A stretch of DNA of 64,000 nt from Capitulum mitella (GCA_030062745.1 CP099844.1:25792596-25856595), one strand, 5' to 3'; shown: positions 34,120 through 47,097, numbered from the stretch's first letter. The notes: generated by a model not told the origin, from the sequence alone. Made by a program: numbers and translations.

Positions 34120-36078
34120 TTCGGCGATGGTGGTGTGCTGGCTGATGCCGAGCTGTTACTCACGATGGCTGAACCCGATTAAGCGAAAAGAACGGCGGCA
34201 GAAAGAACTGCTTCATCCTGTCGAGAGTTTCAGGTGGACGGATGGCCGACGTTCGGGCAGATAGTGCTTACCTCTGGCGCGAGCACCGATGAAGAGTGAC
34301 ACCTGAGTGAGTGCAGTGACTGAATGTGTAATATGCTTGCAGTTGCAACGGGATATGTCGTCATAGTCAACTCATGCTTAATACGCTGCTAAGACTGCGA
34401 AGTGGGTCTAAAGCACCTTTATTATACACTGAAGGTTTCATCCTCCTCCCCTCCCCACCTCCTTGAACTAATGTGTTCTCCCCGGTACTGTATGTCCCCC
34501 TCTATTCTGCAGCTTCTTTTCCCCATGCTCCGATCTGCCGGCGAGTACGGCGCGCCAGCCCACACCGGCAAGAGCTTCCAAAGGTGAGGGATGCTCCCTC
34601 TACATCCCGTTTCCCTTCTGCAGAGCCCATGTGTGAAGACTACAAAAGATTAGTCAGTTGTTCATCATTGTATGCCTGTACAGAAGCTGGATTTTTTTCA
34701 GTCAGGGTTTACTGTGTAAGCCTCGACTGAAAAATTCAGCTTCATAAACACTTTCATTCAGCTTCATTTCAGTTTCAAAGACCTTCGACATAAAGCACGT
34801 GGCCAAAGAATGATATAAATAAGTCCATCACACAATGATATAGATATCGTTGCGCATTAAGTGATAATTACATTTTTTCATTTTCTGACCACGTGTTTTA
34901 TGTATATGTTGCCATCTGGCATATTCTCTGTCCTAAATCTGAGAGGGTGCTATCTTTTGCTTGACATAGGCTTGAAAATGGTGTCGTATCTTCGGAATCC
35001 ACGCCCATAAAACTTCAAAGATGATGAAATTTTCATAGAAGACAGAAAGGCGAATCACAGCATAAAGTTCATTGTAACCCACGTCCTGACCACAACTGAC
35101 GATATCAAACTTTAATTAAAGTTCAAAGTGGTGTTTCTTCGCTTTGATAGGTTTTGATAGCGTTAGCTGTGGTCAGGACGTGCGTCACAACGATTTCTAT
35201 GCGGCGAGTCGCTTTTCTGTCTTTTATAGAAGTTTCACCGTCTTTGAAGTTTTACGACTGTGGGTTCCGAAGATAAGACTTGTTCAAGCTCATGTCGAAC
35301 AAAAAATATTACCTTCTCTGATTTACTACACTTAACATGACAAATAGGAGAATTAATACAAAGGACGTGACCAAAGAATTAAAACCATCACACAATGCGC
35401 AATGATATAGTAAACCCCGGCTGCAAAAATCAGCTTAGGACAGACATACAATGGCTAACAACTGATTCTCCTATGGCCTTTACACATGGGCTTTGCGGAA
35501 GGGACGTGGGATGTAGAGAAAACATCCCTCATCCCTCACCTTTGAGAGCTCTTGCCGGTGTGGGCTGGTGCGCCGTACTCGCCGGCAACTCGGAGCATGG
35601 GGAAAAGAAACTGCAGAATAGAGGGGGACATACAGTACCGGGGAAAACACATTAGTTCAGGGAGGTGGGGGAGGGGGGTGGAACCTTCAATGCATAATAA
35701 AAGCTGCTTTAGACCTACGTCGCAGTCTTAGCAGCGTATTAACCCTATTCCCGGCAGGGGGGGGCTGAATCAGCCCCCCTCGAGTTTTTTGCTTGTCAAT
35801 TCCAGGCTTTTTTGACGCAGCTACACAAAACTTTGTCACTTTTCCTAGCTATTCTTTCTACGTGCCATGACAGAATTTCAAAGTTGTGTTTTGCTCAGGG
35901 GCGGAGCCAGGCAACGTTTCTGGGAGGCGCGTCAGGCCCTTTTTGGCCATGTTGAGGGAAAAAGAAAAATGTCTGCCAAAAGTAGCGTTTTTAAGATAGA
36001 ACTTAAAACTTTACGTGGGTGTATAGCGAAACAGTTGGGTAATGTGCAGATGCAATTTTTTTATGTGAAGTCAAGGTG

Positions 36079-36090
36079 AGGTCAAGGTCA
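36079..36090 (+). promoter_or_regulatory. Direct AGGTCA pair (DR0, includes TCAAGGTCA)
   Basis: Two AGGTCA half-sites abut without spacer, creating the extended monomer site TCAAGGTCA at 36082-36090, which is bound by FTZ-F1/SF-1 and ERR-type nuclear receptors. The equivalent in copy 2 is at 63534-63545. Binding is inferred from the motif only. Confidence 0.5.
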
Positions 36091-36362
36091 AAAGTCCAAA
36101 TTTGGTTTTATAGTAATAATTTCGGCATTGTTTCGAATGCCAAATTCGGAATATATGTGGCGTAGAAGGATGCCCTCTACTTATGTATTAAGTTGCAGCT
36201 TGATATCAGGTCGGGTCACGGAGCTATGACCTAAAATGTCAGTGTAAGTACCCTGTTTCACAATGGCCAGAAAATGGAATTTTTGAAACAGAGTGAAATC
36301 AAATGATTGAAAACGTTTACAGATAATATTAAATGCAGACGAGATCATTCCAAGTGACTCAA

Positions 36363-36395
36363 AGGTCACTGAAGGTCATTTAAGGTCAAAGGTCA
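36363..36395 (+). promoter_or_regulatory. Four AGGTCA half-sites spaced 4-4-1
   Basis: AGGTCA occurs at 36363, 36373, 36383 and 36390, giving spacings of 4, 4 and 1 bases. The last pair is a perfect DR1 (HNF4/RXR-USP type), and the DR4 pairs suit RXR heterodimers including the EcR-USP type. The order is kept in copy 2 (63228-63260, minus strand) with one half-site changed to TGACCC. Confidence 0.55.
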
Positions 36396-37049
36396 CAAGT
36401 TGATCTGAAGAACGTGTGACCATGACAGTTCCCCCCTTTTTCATGTCCCTGGCACCGCCTATGCTAACATCATGCAAACAGTGCCATGCAAATTGCACTT
36501 CTTTAGCATAACAGGACTAGCGGAAGCCAAAAAAGTGTTTTTGCCTTTTTTCATTCAGTGGTTGAAAACTAATCATCCTATTTTTGAAGCCCTGTGGACG
36601 CCCATGGATTTTCTCAAAATTTCAAATGTGTGCATGAATGGTGAAAATCCCATCCATAATCTCTCGATTCATGCCAGCTTCATCGAAATCGGTACATAAA
36701 CAACCGAGTTATAAGAGGTCCAAAAATACCCCTAATTTTGACATTTTTGCCCCCCTGCATCCAACACTTTCCAAATTTTGAAATTCTCTTTTGATAAAAA
36801 AGTAGTTAACGTCATGGTAAATCGATTGCCGTTCGTTGTGATGACAATCGATGTGTAGTTCTCGAGATCTCAGGGGGGGGGGCCGAATCTGGCCCCTGCC
36901 AGGAATCGACCATACCGTCTAGCCCTCCGGGAATAGGGTTAAACATGAGTTGATTACGACGACATATTCAGTTGCAATTGCAAGCAAATCACCCATTCAA
37001 TGACTGCAATCATTCGGGTGTCACTTTTCATCGGTGCTAGGGCCAGAGG

Positions 37050-37290
37050 TCAGCACGATAAGACGTCCGAACATCTTGTCGGCCCTCTGTCCACCCGCAA
37101 CCCTAGGCAGGATGAAGCGGTTCTTCCTTCGGTCATGTTGATCAACTCGCGGAAAAGCTGCGCCCGGTCCATGGTCATGATCCAGTCAGCATATGCCGCG
37201 CAGGTGGCATTGTGGTTGAGGCGCTCTCTCTTCAGAGCTGTGCGAAGCCACGTTTCACTCACCGGAACAGGCTGAAACTCCGTTCATCCC
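37050..37290 (-). pseudogene. hAT transposase C-terminal dimerisation fragment
   Basis: The minus strand reads NSRDERSFSLFR near 37285-37250, then a TGA in place of an expected Arg codon, then after a one-base shift TWLRTALKRERLN and AAYADWIMTMDRAQLFRELI. This is the ERSFSALRRLKTWLR-ERLN block of the hAT C-terminal (Dimer_Tnp_hAT) region. A stop and a frameshift show it is dead. It is present in the right fold-back arm and deleted from the left. Confidence 0.7.
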
Positions 37291-37540
37291 TGCTGTTAGT
37301 ATAATGTTTAACAACTGTTTTCATCCTACCAGCATGGTCTTGATTTTTGTTTTTGGGTCAGCCAGGACAGTTCCCACGCCCGCGAAAACCCGCAGCTCCC
37401 GGTTGTTTGCCATGAAGCAGCTTGCCAGCATTATGCAGAGGAGGAGTCAATTCTTGCACCGCCCGCAAATCGCTGCCCTTCCTTTTATTTGATCGGATTA
37501 TGCCATCGTGAGTAATAGTTCGGCATCAACTGGCTCGCCT

Positions 37541-40500
37541 TCGTCATCTTTGTTGAAAATAATGCTCTGAAAAAATGAAAGTAATGAATCTGGTTTTTTG
37601 CTGGAAAAATACTTTTTGTTTCAGTACACAGTTTTGTTTTTTACCCGTGAAAGGTCGGCTGCTTGCCCATTACCCATCCGTTACTCGTGTTATTTTGCAT
37701 GACTGTACCCACATCCGCGGGTTTACATATTGGTAATGAAGGGTAAACCCATCCGTTGAATGTCTCTACTATGGCACATCTTTGGTATGGAATGTCTCTA
37801 TTGGGCTCTTATGTATTTGCCTGATTTATTGTTATCGGTTCGCTCATTGTCATTTTGTTCTGATGTTTTTTGGCACGTTTAGTTTTACTCCCTTCATATA
37901 AGGTCTCATTTGTAGCTTGTAAACGATATTTTGAAGTATTACATGACGCCGTGTACATATATGGATGACAACGCATGCAGTAGATATTGCCTATTTTACC
38001 CGAAGTTTTACACTCAAGACAAACACATTAAATCAAAACATTTGTCTTTGCATCAGCAAAGTTCTTACAATCCTGCAAAATTGTGAACTGTTGGGAATAA
38101 CAAGACAAATTCCAGGAAATGGTCAATTAACAGACACAGTTTGGATTTTTGCACCAATGTGCAGACTGCAGAAACTGCTGGGTAACTTAGCATCAGAACT
38201 GAAGTGCACTGTTCAGTGTAAGAAAACTACTCTTATTTGTTTTGTGAAATTTGGGTAACCGTACCAAAATGACATGGACTGTGGAGTCAGTTAAGACCTC
38301 CCTGATTCTGGTTAAGTCATTATTACCTATGACAGCAATGGCTGTTGACACTGACCTGCAAGTGCCTATAATATATGGATTTTTGGGAACTGCTTTTGTC
38401 GTATTTCATTGCACGCATGGCTAGTGTACTGACAATTTGTCAGAGAGGGGAGGAATATTATCAACGACAGAGAAATGTTATTAATGACATTAAAACGTTT
38501 TTTTCCGAAGAGAAAAAAAGAGGTATGGACGAATCTGAATATTTCATAGTTTATGGCGCCACCTTTGGAGGAATGCTGAGTCAGTAGAACATATGACTGC
38601 ATTAGTGCATTTCCTACGAAATAAATTTCTGGTCATTAGAAACCCAAAACCGGAAACTACTGTGTTTATGAGACGAACCAAAACTGCATGAAAGAAGCAC
38701 GAGTTTTCACACTATTCCACTTGTTTGTTTTTTTGGTTTCAGGGTACCTGTCGTGCATGATGCTTTTTTGGATATGTGACTTATGGCCAGTCTGTAAATT
38801 TGTACTACGTTTAGAAGTGGGTGTGGCGTGGTTGACATGCTCACCTAGCAACAGTGAAATTGTTCCAACCAGCAATTCATTATCAGTAAACTTCCAATTT
38901 TATTGACTTATCAGCTGTCTCCTCATTTGTAGGACGACAATAAGTACGAGCTGTGGTACTGGTGGCCGAATTGTACATCATTAAACCACTAAAGTAGCGC
39001 ATTCGTCATCCGACAATATATATGGGGCCAGTAAACCATCATAATAACAAATGCCAACCCATCATGGTATCATATCACCTCTTAATGGGAATACTCTGGA
39101 GTTATCTATCCTTTATCATTATAGCATGGCTGCCATAAACTAATCTGCAACATTTGGAATCAGAAACATGGACATTACCCATCAGCACTAGCAATCCGAG
39201 TGTAATCATGTAAAGTGATGAAGGGTGAATCGAATTGTGACTTGGTTTCCAAATTGCAGGAGGGCATGTTGCATGCTGTGAGATGTTTCTGGGATATTGA
39301 GATGCTACGTCATTGTCTAAACGTCATGGTCTCGACCTTATGAAGGTTGCTGCAAAAATGTCTTTATGGATTGTAAGGCTCCCTGATACTAGACATCTCT
39401 TTTTGGCCAAGAGGTCAAAAGCATCAGCTACCACTCCACTGAGTTATGAGTTGCAGCCTGGTGACTGCCACTCGCCAGAGAAGTTCATGGCCATTTTGGG
39501 GGAATTTGGAGCGTCGGTTTCGCCATGAAGCGGTCGTGAAGCCGAGCTGCGTGACACGTGAACATATCTCATTATGTTTTATTGTCTCCTGGGATGAAAT
39601 AATTCCGTTGTTTGGAGTTTTGGATTACTTTGGTGACGAGCGAGGTCAAATGCGGAGTCTTCCGTCAAACTGGCGAAAATTTTACGTACTGTCGGCTCGG
39701 TCTCACACGATCTTGATGCTTTCGGACGGCTCATATTCCCCACCTAATAGGTTGGGGGGCGGGGGGCAGAAAGTTGAACCTTATATCAATGAAAAGCTGC
39801 AGGATTTCTGTAATTCTTCTTCGGCGTGAATTAACAAGTAAATGAGGCCTGTTATTGAGTACGCAAAACACATTTCTTATAAACGCGCAAAACCGCAAAA
39901 CATGAGACCAAGGCCGACGCCGCGTTTTGGTACTTCATCGCTCGATGTTCGCCATGGGCTTATGTAATATCAGCCTAGCCCGGACCCATGAAAATTGAGC
40001 TCGGGCCCAGTCCGGCCCAAGATACTTTTATTTACAGCGTACGCCCAAGCGAGGACTTCACGCCCAGTGATGTCACAGCTTGTTTCCCGTCGTTTGGTGG
40101 TAATCCAGCAGCGTTTTATTTCATTCGTTTTTCGACGCGCCACTTGACTCAGGACACTGGTGCTTGAGCCTAAGAGGCTGTGGGTCAAAACTCACAACAA
40201 ACAAGCAAACATTACATTCAACGACTAACTGACGTACGACGAAACCTAAGACTTCATTCAAGACACATACGCTTGAGCCCAAGAGGTTGTGTGCCCAAAC
40301 TCACAATTAACTAACCTCTGTCCAGCTGATTTCATTATCATATTGTTCCAAGGACGATTGTATAGGTAGAAGGTTGTGCAATAGTGCCATATCCCAGGAT
40401 GGTAAATTTGGGTGTGAATGATTTCGTGACCATAGGAGTGCGTCATGAAATTCCATGTGTAAATTTCCACTAGCGCGAGAACAAATATGGTCAAAAGGGT

Positions 40501-40788
40501 CAAAAGAAAAATGTTAATTCAAAGCAAAACAGATGGTAGGTTAGTACCCAGGTGGTAGGTAAGTAATGACAACAGCAGAAAATTATGCATATTTGAATCA
40601 TAGCCCAAAGTTAATTCTGCTGGGCCTATTCTTGCTCCAAAATAATGACGCCAGCTTTGTTTGACAAGAATCTTGAAGTCTTGTTCGATTTTCCCCAAAC
40701 TAGTAAGTAGTGTGACTTGTGTGGCAGTGGCTTGTTGCGTTTCCCTTACAAGTTGCAGTTTAACAAAGGTCAGTACTATTTCACAGAC
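37541..40788. other. AT-rich stretch without a recognised gene
   Basis: Nothing with a recognisable family was found. A 70-codon frame at 38375-38587 (RQRNVINDIKTFFSEEKKRG within) looks protein-like but has no known match and no supporting context. Two related 35-base words (gcttgagcctaagaggctgt near 40159 and a variant near 40271) each precede an actcaca word and could be remnants of a tRNA-derived SINE. Confidence 0.4.
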
Positions 40789-41002
40789 ATGCCATACTGT
40801 GCAGAGCCAGGTTGCAACTGAGATTCAAGCAACGGCAATACCAAGTCAGCTTTGGTCCATGTGCAGCATTTTCCTAGATAGAAACCTTGCAAAACTCCGG
40901 TGGGTCAAAATTTTAAGGAAGGACTATATGAATGATGACAAGGACCTTTATGTTTGTTCAGCTCATGTTGCGGAAAGTGATTTCTTCAGATCTGAAGCCT
41001 GA
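40789..41002 (+). pseudogene. THAP-type zinc finger domain, broken
   Basis: THAP domains are C2CH zinc-binding DNA-binding modules found in P-element transposases and derived host proteins. The first part reads MPYCAEPGCN (C-x4-C), then an in-frame TGA, then SALVHVQHFPR; after a frameshift it continues LAKLRWVKILRKDYMNDD and LYVCSAHVAESDFFRSEA, giving the conserved Trp, the C-x2-H pair and the final SDF. The order C-x4-C ... FP ... W ... C-x2-H fits the family. A stop and a frameshift within 75 codons mark it as a pseudogene. No P-type transposase core follows. Confidence 0.72.
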
Positions 41003-41515
41003 ACCCACTAATTCTGTGCTTCCTGCTACTCAGGATGGAGAATACGGTGCGACGGGTGTTGCCTCTGCCACACCCACTTAAACAGTCGGTGTGACATGCC
41101 ACACCAACTTGTAGTGAGTGTTTCTAAAACAAGGCGTTGTATGAAACCATCCACACCCCAAATTTTACTTTTTTCGCAAATTTAGGGATTACAAAATCAA
41201 AAATAATTCACACAGTGTCCAAACTCACAACCAATCAAGTTGCATTCAACGGATTTCAACATTATTTGTCCTGAATCATACCGATTACGGAACAATGTCA
41301 TCATGGAGCACTCCATTTCAGTGGGGATGCAGTGTTTACCGTTTAGTTCGCTTTACTCTTCAGTTTTGGTTTACACAGTGCTGTGCTAAAAAGCTGTCGC
41401 TGGCAAAAAAGTTTTCTTTTCTAAGTCGTTTTCATCAAAACCGAAAATGAAGTGGTTAAAATTCAGCGAGACAATAATGGGGACGAGGGGGGAACTGAGT
41501 ATATGGAACTGGCCC

Positions 41516-41760
41516 AGGGACGTAGCAGGAGGTCCATAGGGGCCATGGCCCCCCCGAGCCAAGCGTTCCACACTAGATATATAGTGATTCCGCAGGAATA
41601 CATAATAATAATCATATATATGTTGCAAAAGCAAACATTCTGTGTTTTCCTGGACGTTAAATAGGAGACAAATTACGTAAAATTGCTGTTTTTTAAATAA
41701 ATTTCTTTATATGTCAGTGACATGTGACAAAATTTGACATCTGGCCCCCACCCCCGAGGA
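41516..41760 (-). mobile_element. MITE of the 57329 family, diverged copy
   Basis: About 245 bases homologous, in reverse orientation, to 57329-57562. Shared landmarks are the ggacgtagc terminus, the ggggccatggccccc block, aagcaaacattctgtg versus its counterpart, and tgacaaaatttgacat. No coding capacity. The far end is less well preserved. Confidence 0.72.
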
Positions 41761-43331
41761 AAATGCTGTCTACATGCCTGTACTGACGAGGCTGACCTTC
41801 GCCGCACCAACTTTCAACACAATGCTCGAGCCATGCTGCTGCTTGTTGGCTGCTGCACCCAGCTGCGACTCCTTCCAGCCAGCCATTTCGGAAGGTTTGA
41901 ATCTTACTGCTTATTATGGGTTACCAACGTTTCACTCCATACCTGGCTGCGTTATTGTTATGCGTTGTTTCCCTTCCCTCTCTTTGTAGATTGTAAGGTA
42001 CTCCAACATTGAAGCCAAAATTTCTGTCGACTTGACACCGTGTGTTCATAGACGTAGGAACACGGGAGGCCGGGGGCCATGATCCCCCACTTTTTGGGAA
42101 ATTTGGCATTAGTTCTAAGGGGAAAAACGTTTTTGGCCCCCACTTTTTTGGATGGTCCTACAATCCTACATGTGTTATCAAAAAATCATGAATCTATGAA
42201 TGTTATTAACTAGGGCAGCTTTTAAAGAAGAAACTACTACCAGTCCGGCAGAGGATTTGCAGTACATTAGCAGCAAGGAACTGATTCAACTGTTTATCTT
42301 CAGACAGCCAAACATTCACCACGGAGCAGCTGCTATGAAGGCTCGACAGCATATGATGGAGGCTGCCTGTCAGGATTGTGCGGAGGAGCTAAATCAAGCC
42401 ACGATGTCTTCTGATTTTATTGCCCACAGACTTTGGACATCGTGACATGACCTTGTTTGACATCTTGACCTTAAAATACGAACTGAGAGTCAATAGCTAT
42501 ATCTTTATTCTCCACAAAATTCCAGAACTTTTGATTGGTGCCACTCTTGTCTCTGAAGCGCTCTTACTTCTCGAGACCACAGGAGAAGCTTTCGAGCCTC
42601 CTTCCCCCCCGCCCCCTAAGTATGCGAAGGGCAACTGGGACACCCAGGAGTGTGCAGGTCAAATGATTTGTCGTGTTTGAATACAACGTTTAAACATGGG
42701 ATATCATTGCATTTTGAAATGTCTACATGGTTTATGTGTTTTCAGTAATTTTTAGATGACAAATATAACATAAATTAGTACAATCTTTTTAAAACTATCG
42801 TTAAATGTCTGTATCATCTTGCATTGAAACGTACGCCGGAAATGTGGGCAAATGCACCGCAGTAAATGCTCTTTATTGTGAACAAATATTGGTTCATGTA
42901 GTGACCATGGAAGGAAAGACGAAAAAAGCGAAATGAGGGTCTCGAAGATAGTAAGGACCTCAGCCTCCCGACTTCCAGCCACCCCAGATTTTCCAGCAAA
43001 GATGAGACGGGGCACAAGGTCTTCAGCATCTGGGTCCCCAGCACCTATACAGTTTTTAAACACAAAATTTGAATGTAAGACATCACGATATTTCGACTTT
43101 CCTGCCTGGCTGATCTAGACTTGACAAGAATGGCTTGATGTGTTGTGTTACCATATACCAAACTGCTGTTGCACATAACCAAGTGAATGTTTCGATCGAG
43201 ATCAACATAAAAGTCCTCACCAGACACCTATCCTTCAGGTGTAAATTGTTGTGTTGTTTCCATCGTTACTGGGTTTATAATTTGCGTGTGTAGTGGTTAT
43301 TGTTACCTTTATTTACTGTATCATTCTTGAT
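41761..43331. other. Stretch without a recognised gene
   Basis: A minus-strand frame running from 43044 to 42752 follows an acceptor-like tatag and starts GAGDPDAEDLVPRLIFAGKS, but no family or donor is recognised. Bases 42055-42150 (cataggaacacgggaggccgggggcc and onward) resemble the G/C-rich ends of other MITE-like repeats. Confidence 0.4.
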
Positions 43332-44340
43332 TATAGTCCTCCAGTCTCTCTCCACTTGTCGTCTATCTTACGGCTGTTCAAGGGAAGCAGTGGTGTCAGT
43401 GTCAGGAAGATGTCTAGCCTATATGTCTGTCTTTTCGTGAGCACTGAAAAGCACGTAGGTTTGAACTGCAAGAGGTAAAAAACTTTTTTAATGTGAGATC
43501 AAAAACTTGAAATCCTGTGTCAATGACAAGGGCTACAGATAAGGAGTTCTCAGTTTATCATTTTTGATTTGAGCATTATTTGATAACTCATATGTTCTCA
43601 TGGTCTGCATTTTTTATGGAAACAGTGAATTGGGTGACAGACCATTTTAAAACCTGCAGACTGAAGCTTTAACTCATTTGAATACGCATGAATAATTACT
43701 AAAATTGCATCATACACGGACATAATAAAACCGATTTGCATTGCTTTTATTACTTCAGAGGGAACCCCACCATCCAAGATCCAAGTGTTGCCATATGTTT
43801 CATGCCATACCATATGCTTTACCTGATGTTGGAGGTAAATATGTCTTACTGATTTCACCTACAATGTTCACATATTGTAACAGACATCTGTACTGGATGA
43901 TCGCACCGAATAAAACTTTGGGGACTTCCAAGTATCGCAGGCGATTAACGCACCTGCGCTGCAATTGAGTCTAAACTCGAAATATGGTTGCAATACGCTC
44001 TATGTTTTTGTCCTCAGATCATTTTTCATATACAGAATCGAATGGAAGAATCCACTATCATCACTAATCAGCATCCACTGTTTCCAGTATACGTAAATTT
44101 CGAGCCATTCCATGTAAAAGACAAAATTTATCCACCTGGTTCATATGTGGCTTTGCTGGGAAGTGCGTGTAATTGTACGTGTACTTGTACGTGTACTGCG
44201 TGATGTCGGGGGTACTGTAACAAAACTGATGTGCGAAATTGCTCTCTGCCAATAGCAGAGTGTAGTCATTTCGTAGTTCGTTCAAGGCCGTTTATGTGAT
44301 AATGTTACGTGCACCGTGCTGGTAATGGTCACAAGGGCTG

Positions 44341-44490
<150 letters not shown>

Positions 44491-44571
44491 GTGCGTGTAA
44501 GATATTTAATTCCTCAGTGATGTTTCGTTGAGGACAAGCATGGTAGGACTAGGCGCACCGGACTCAATATC

Positions 44572-44958
44572 ATGACTGAATCACTCTTGAAATCAATGTC
44601 AGGTGACAGAGCGGTCCGCTGTCTAGAAGCATCCCCGCTATCACGGTCCCTCACCTTAGTTAGGGGAAAATCAGGCATGGCCGGAGGCCTGACATTTTAT
44701 GGGACCGGTTTATCAAGCATAGGTGTGGTTATGAAGCACTTACCTGTGCTCCTAACCGGCATTGATCAGCAGGGAAATGGACATCAATGTCATGGTGCAA
44801 AACTATATTTTCGTCTTCGCTGCCAGGTGGCAAGATTTCCCGGAAGTCCACCATCCGATGTTTACTGTTCTCCGATCACACCCGATTTTCCCCTACCTAC
44901 CTACATGATTCAGTTTGATCTAAGCCCATCTCAGAATAATCCATGTACTGTGGGCTGA
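44572..44958 (+). other. Unrecognised 128-codon open frame, second-copy version
   Basis: Same length and frame as 2255-2641, with about eleven replacement and about five silent codon differences. No domain recognised. Open in two of three copies. Confidence 0.3.
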
Positions 44959-47035
44959 ATCCAACTTGGCATTAATCTTGACCCTGAGGTGCCGAGCTTG
45001 GACTATATGCATATACCTGGGTGGGTAGATGCTAAATTTCTTACATTCAAGAACATACACAACCTACACAATTTGGTATGCTATCCTCCAAAGGTAAATT
45101 TACTTTCTCGTCAGTTATTATGGAATATGGTCTTTTCGTAGTTGGCATTGATACATGTTCGAGGGTCACATGCTGATCCCATACCCAGTTCAACTGGAAG
45201 TCGAATATGTTGTTCATGAAGCACTAGCGGAGATTTGTATGTCTTTAGAGGCTGCAATCCCCAATCTTCAAAATAGCCCCATCAGTGCTTAAGATATCCC
45301 CCCCTTCCCTCCCACTATTCCTTCATGCAATTTATGTTGTTAGCATGTTCTTCTTTGTGCACAGAAATTACAAAGTCATGTATTTTATGGTACAGGAAGT
45401 ACCACCAATATGGGTTATGCACCCTCCAGGGCATCTTATACTCACAATATCTTTATCCAACTGTATTACAAATGCATGGTATATCTTGCCATGTATTACA
45501 TTGAGCACGCATTATATTATTTGCGCAGCACCTCTTTACAGTGAGAATAATTGCTGACATTGAAACTACCATTTCAGATTCCACATTACACATACAAACA
45601 CAAGTGGAACTGGAAAATCACAGAAAAGGCTAGCATAGTCACATGGTGGAATGGGATTTGGCACGGTCTGCAATGCTGGTGTATCCACCCATGGATGTCA
45701 ATCCATAGCAGTTTTCACTACATTTATATTCATTGCATTCCATTACAGCAACCTAAATGCCAAATGTTGGCGCCATCCCATCCAGAGTGCTAGATGTAAA
45801 CCCATGCCTCATGGAACAACGGAGTTTTTGCTTCAACCATAGTCATAGGCATGGCTTCTAAGTTGGTGAGACCAGAACTATTTTGAAGACATCGATGAAA
45901 AATATCGGATAACATTAAATTTCCGATGAGTTCGTAGGGTCACTGGCCACTTCTTTACCTATCCCATGACAATCTGTACCTACCTATTGCTATACCTATT
46001 ATCATAGCATGATAATCATAAGTATATCAGGATGATGACCCTTGCCTGCCAATGGAAATAGGTAGTCATGGTAATTTTGCTTGAATCCATTATCAGATAA
46101 CTCTTCAGGAGTAAAAATAATCCAACACTTCAAAGACGATGAAGGCAAAGAAAAACATACATCTATGATAAAAACATACAGATAAAAAAGATAAAAACAT
46201 ATACATACAGATAAAAACATACATAAAAAACATACGGATCAATGATGCCTGAAATACGTAACATAATGCAACAAGGACCCGAATTTCTAACCAATGTGTC
46301 TTCATTCTCCTAATTACCCAACGTTGTAGTTATCTCACATGTAAATTACTTTTGGTTTCAGAATTCATTTGCTTGGTGCGACGACGATTGGTATGCATGC
46401 GAGGCAAAATAAGAAAGTCAAGGACACGGCAGAGGCCTTTCATAATGTCGGGATGTCATATTCCCTACACCACCCTCAATCACTACATTTTTACCAGTGC
46501 TGACTGCCCAGAGCTAAACAGCTTCCTAATCCGATCAACATTAAAGCAGTTGTAATAAACTCCTTTTTGGCGATAGTTCTGTTTGGGACCGAAATTATGT
46601 CACTCCAGGCTGAGAATTTTCACCTGAGGTCAAGTATTTGAGAATACCTTGTCTTACCTCATCTTGGCATGAAATTTGTAAGCCATCTCACCACATCCAG
46701 TGCCAGAGGCGGAACTCTGAATCTCCTTGCGGAACTCCTAGCCCCCCATCAGTGACATAACTTTTTGTACCATTGGTATGGAGCTTTCCGCACCAAAGAA
46801 AATTATTGGTATGAAATTCAATGCCAAAATTTTCACCCATTTACGTGTTTTCTTGTTTTTTTTAATAGAATTCTCTGCATACATTATCGATGTCAGATTT
46901 TTCGTTTCGATGAATTTATTTTTCCGTAACAAAATTTGTTCCGACTCTACACCCATGCCCCCTATGTTGCTGCCCCGTGATCTAATAATATATACATATA
47001 TATATATATAACCAACTTATACATATATATATCTG

Positions 47036-47095
<60 letters not shown>
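47036..47095. repeat. (TA)n microsatellite
   Basis: About 30 TA units, equivalent to 8102-8156 in the first copy and flanked by the same agattcaataaatggta word. Short ctgctata and tatagcag words bracket it. Confidence 0.96.

Positions 47096-47097
<2 letters not shown>

Larger units (their letters stand above)
35739..36942 (+). mobile_element. Non-autonomous piggyBac-like element, copy 1
   Basis: Flanked by TTAA on both sides and bounded by perfect 12-base terminal inverted repeats CCCTATTCCCGG and CCGGGAATAGGG. TTAA target duplication with CCC-starting ends is the hallmark of piggyBac elements. G/C-rich subterminal inverted repeats (gctgaatcagcccccc near 35763 and its relative near 36876) lie just inside. 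It encodes no recognisable transposase. The uninterrupted counterpart site (TTAA at 34376-34379 in the left fold-back arm) shows the pre-insertion state. Copy 2 at 62666-63889 is in the opposite orientation. Several AGGTCA half-site clusters lie inside. Confidence 0.85.
34120..37540. repeat. Large fold-back (palindromic) repeat with nested insertion
   Basis: Two inverted arms meet near 35131. The innermost match is acgtcctgaccaca at 35081 versus 35171-35181. The arms can be followed outward through ctgcaga-gcccatgtg (34619 and 35498), the gcagcgtaTTAA site (34379 and 35739), gtgtcac-cttcatcggtgct (34280 and 37017) and gccatcgtgagtaa (34164 and 37502). The right arm is longer because it holds a 1.2-kb TTAA-flanked insertion (35739-36942) and about 350 bases with a hAT fragment. 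Arms are diverged by many substitutions, so it is an old structure. Confidence 0.85.

Noticed and set aside
40150-40310. tRNA gene or fresh SINE
   Set aside because: The gtgggtcaaaactcac word resembles a T arm but lacks a base, and no complete cloverleaf or A box can be drawn.
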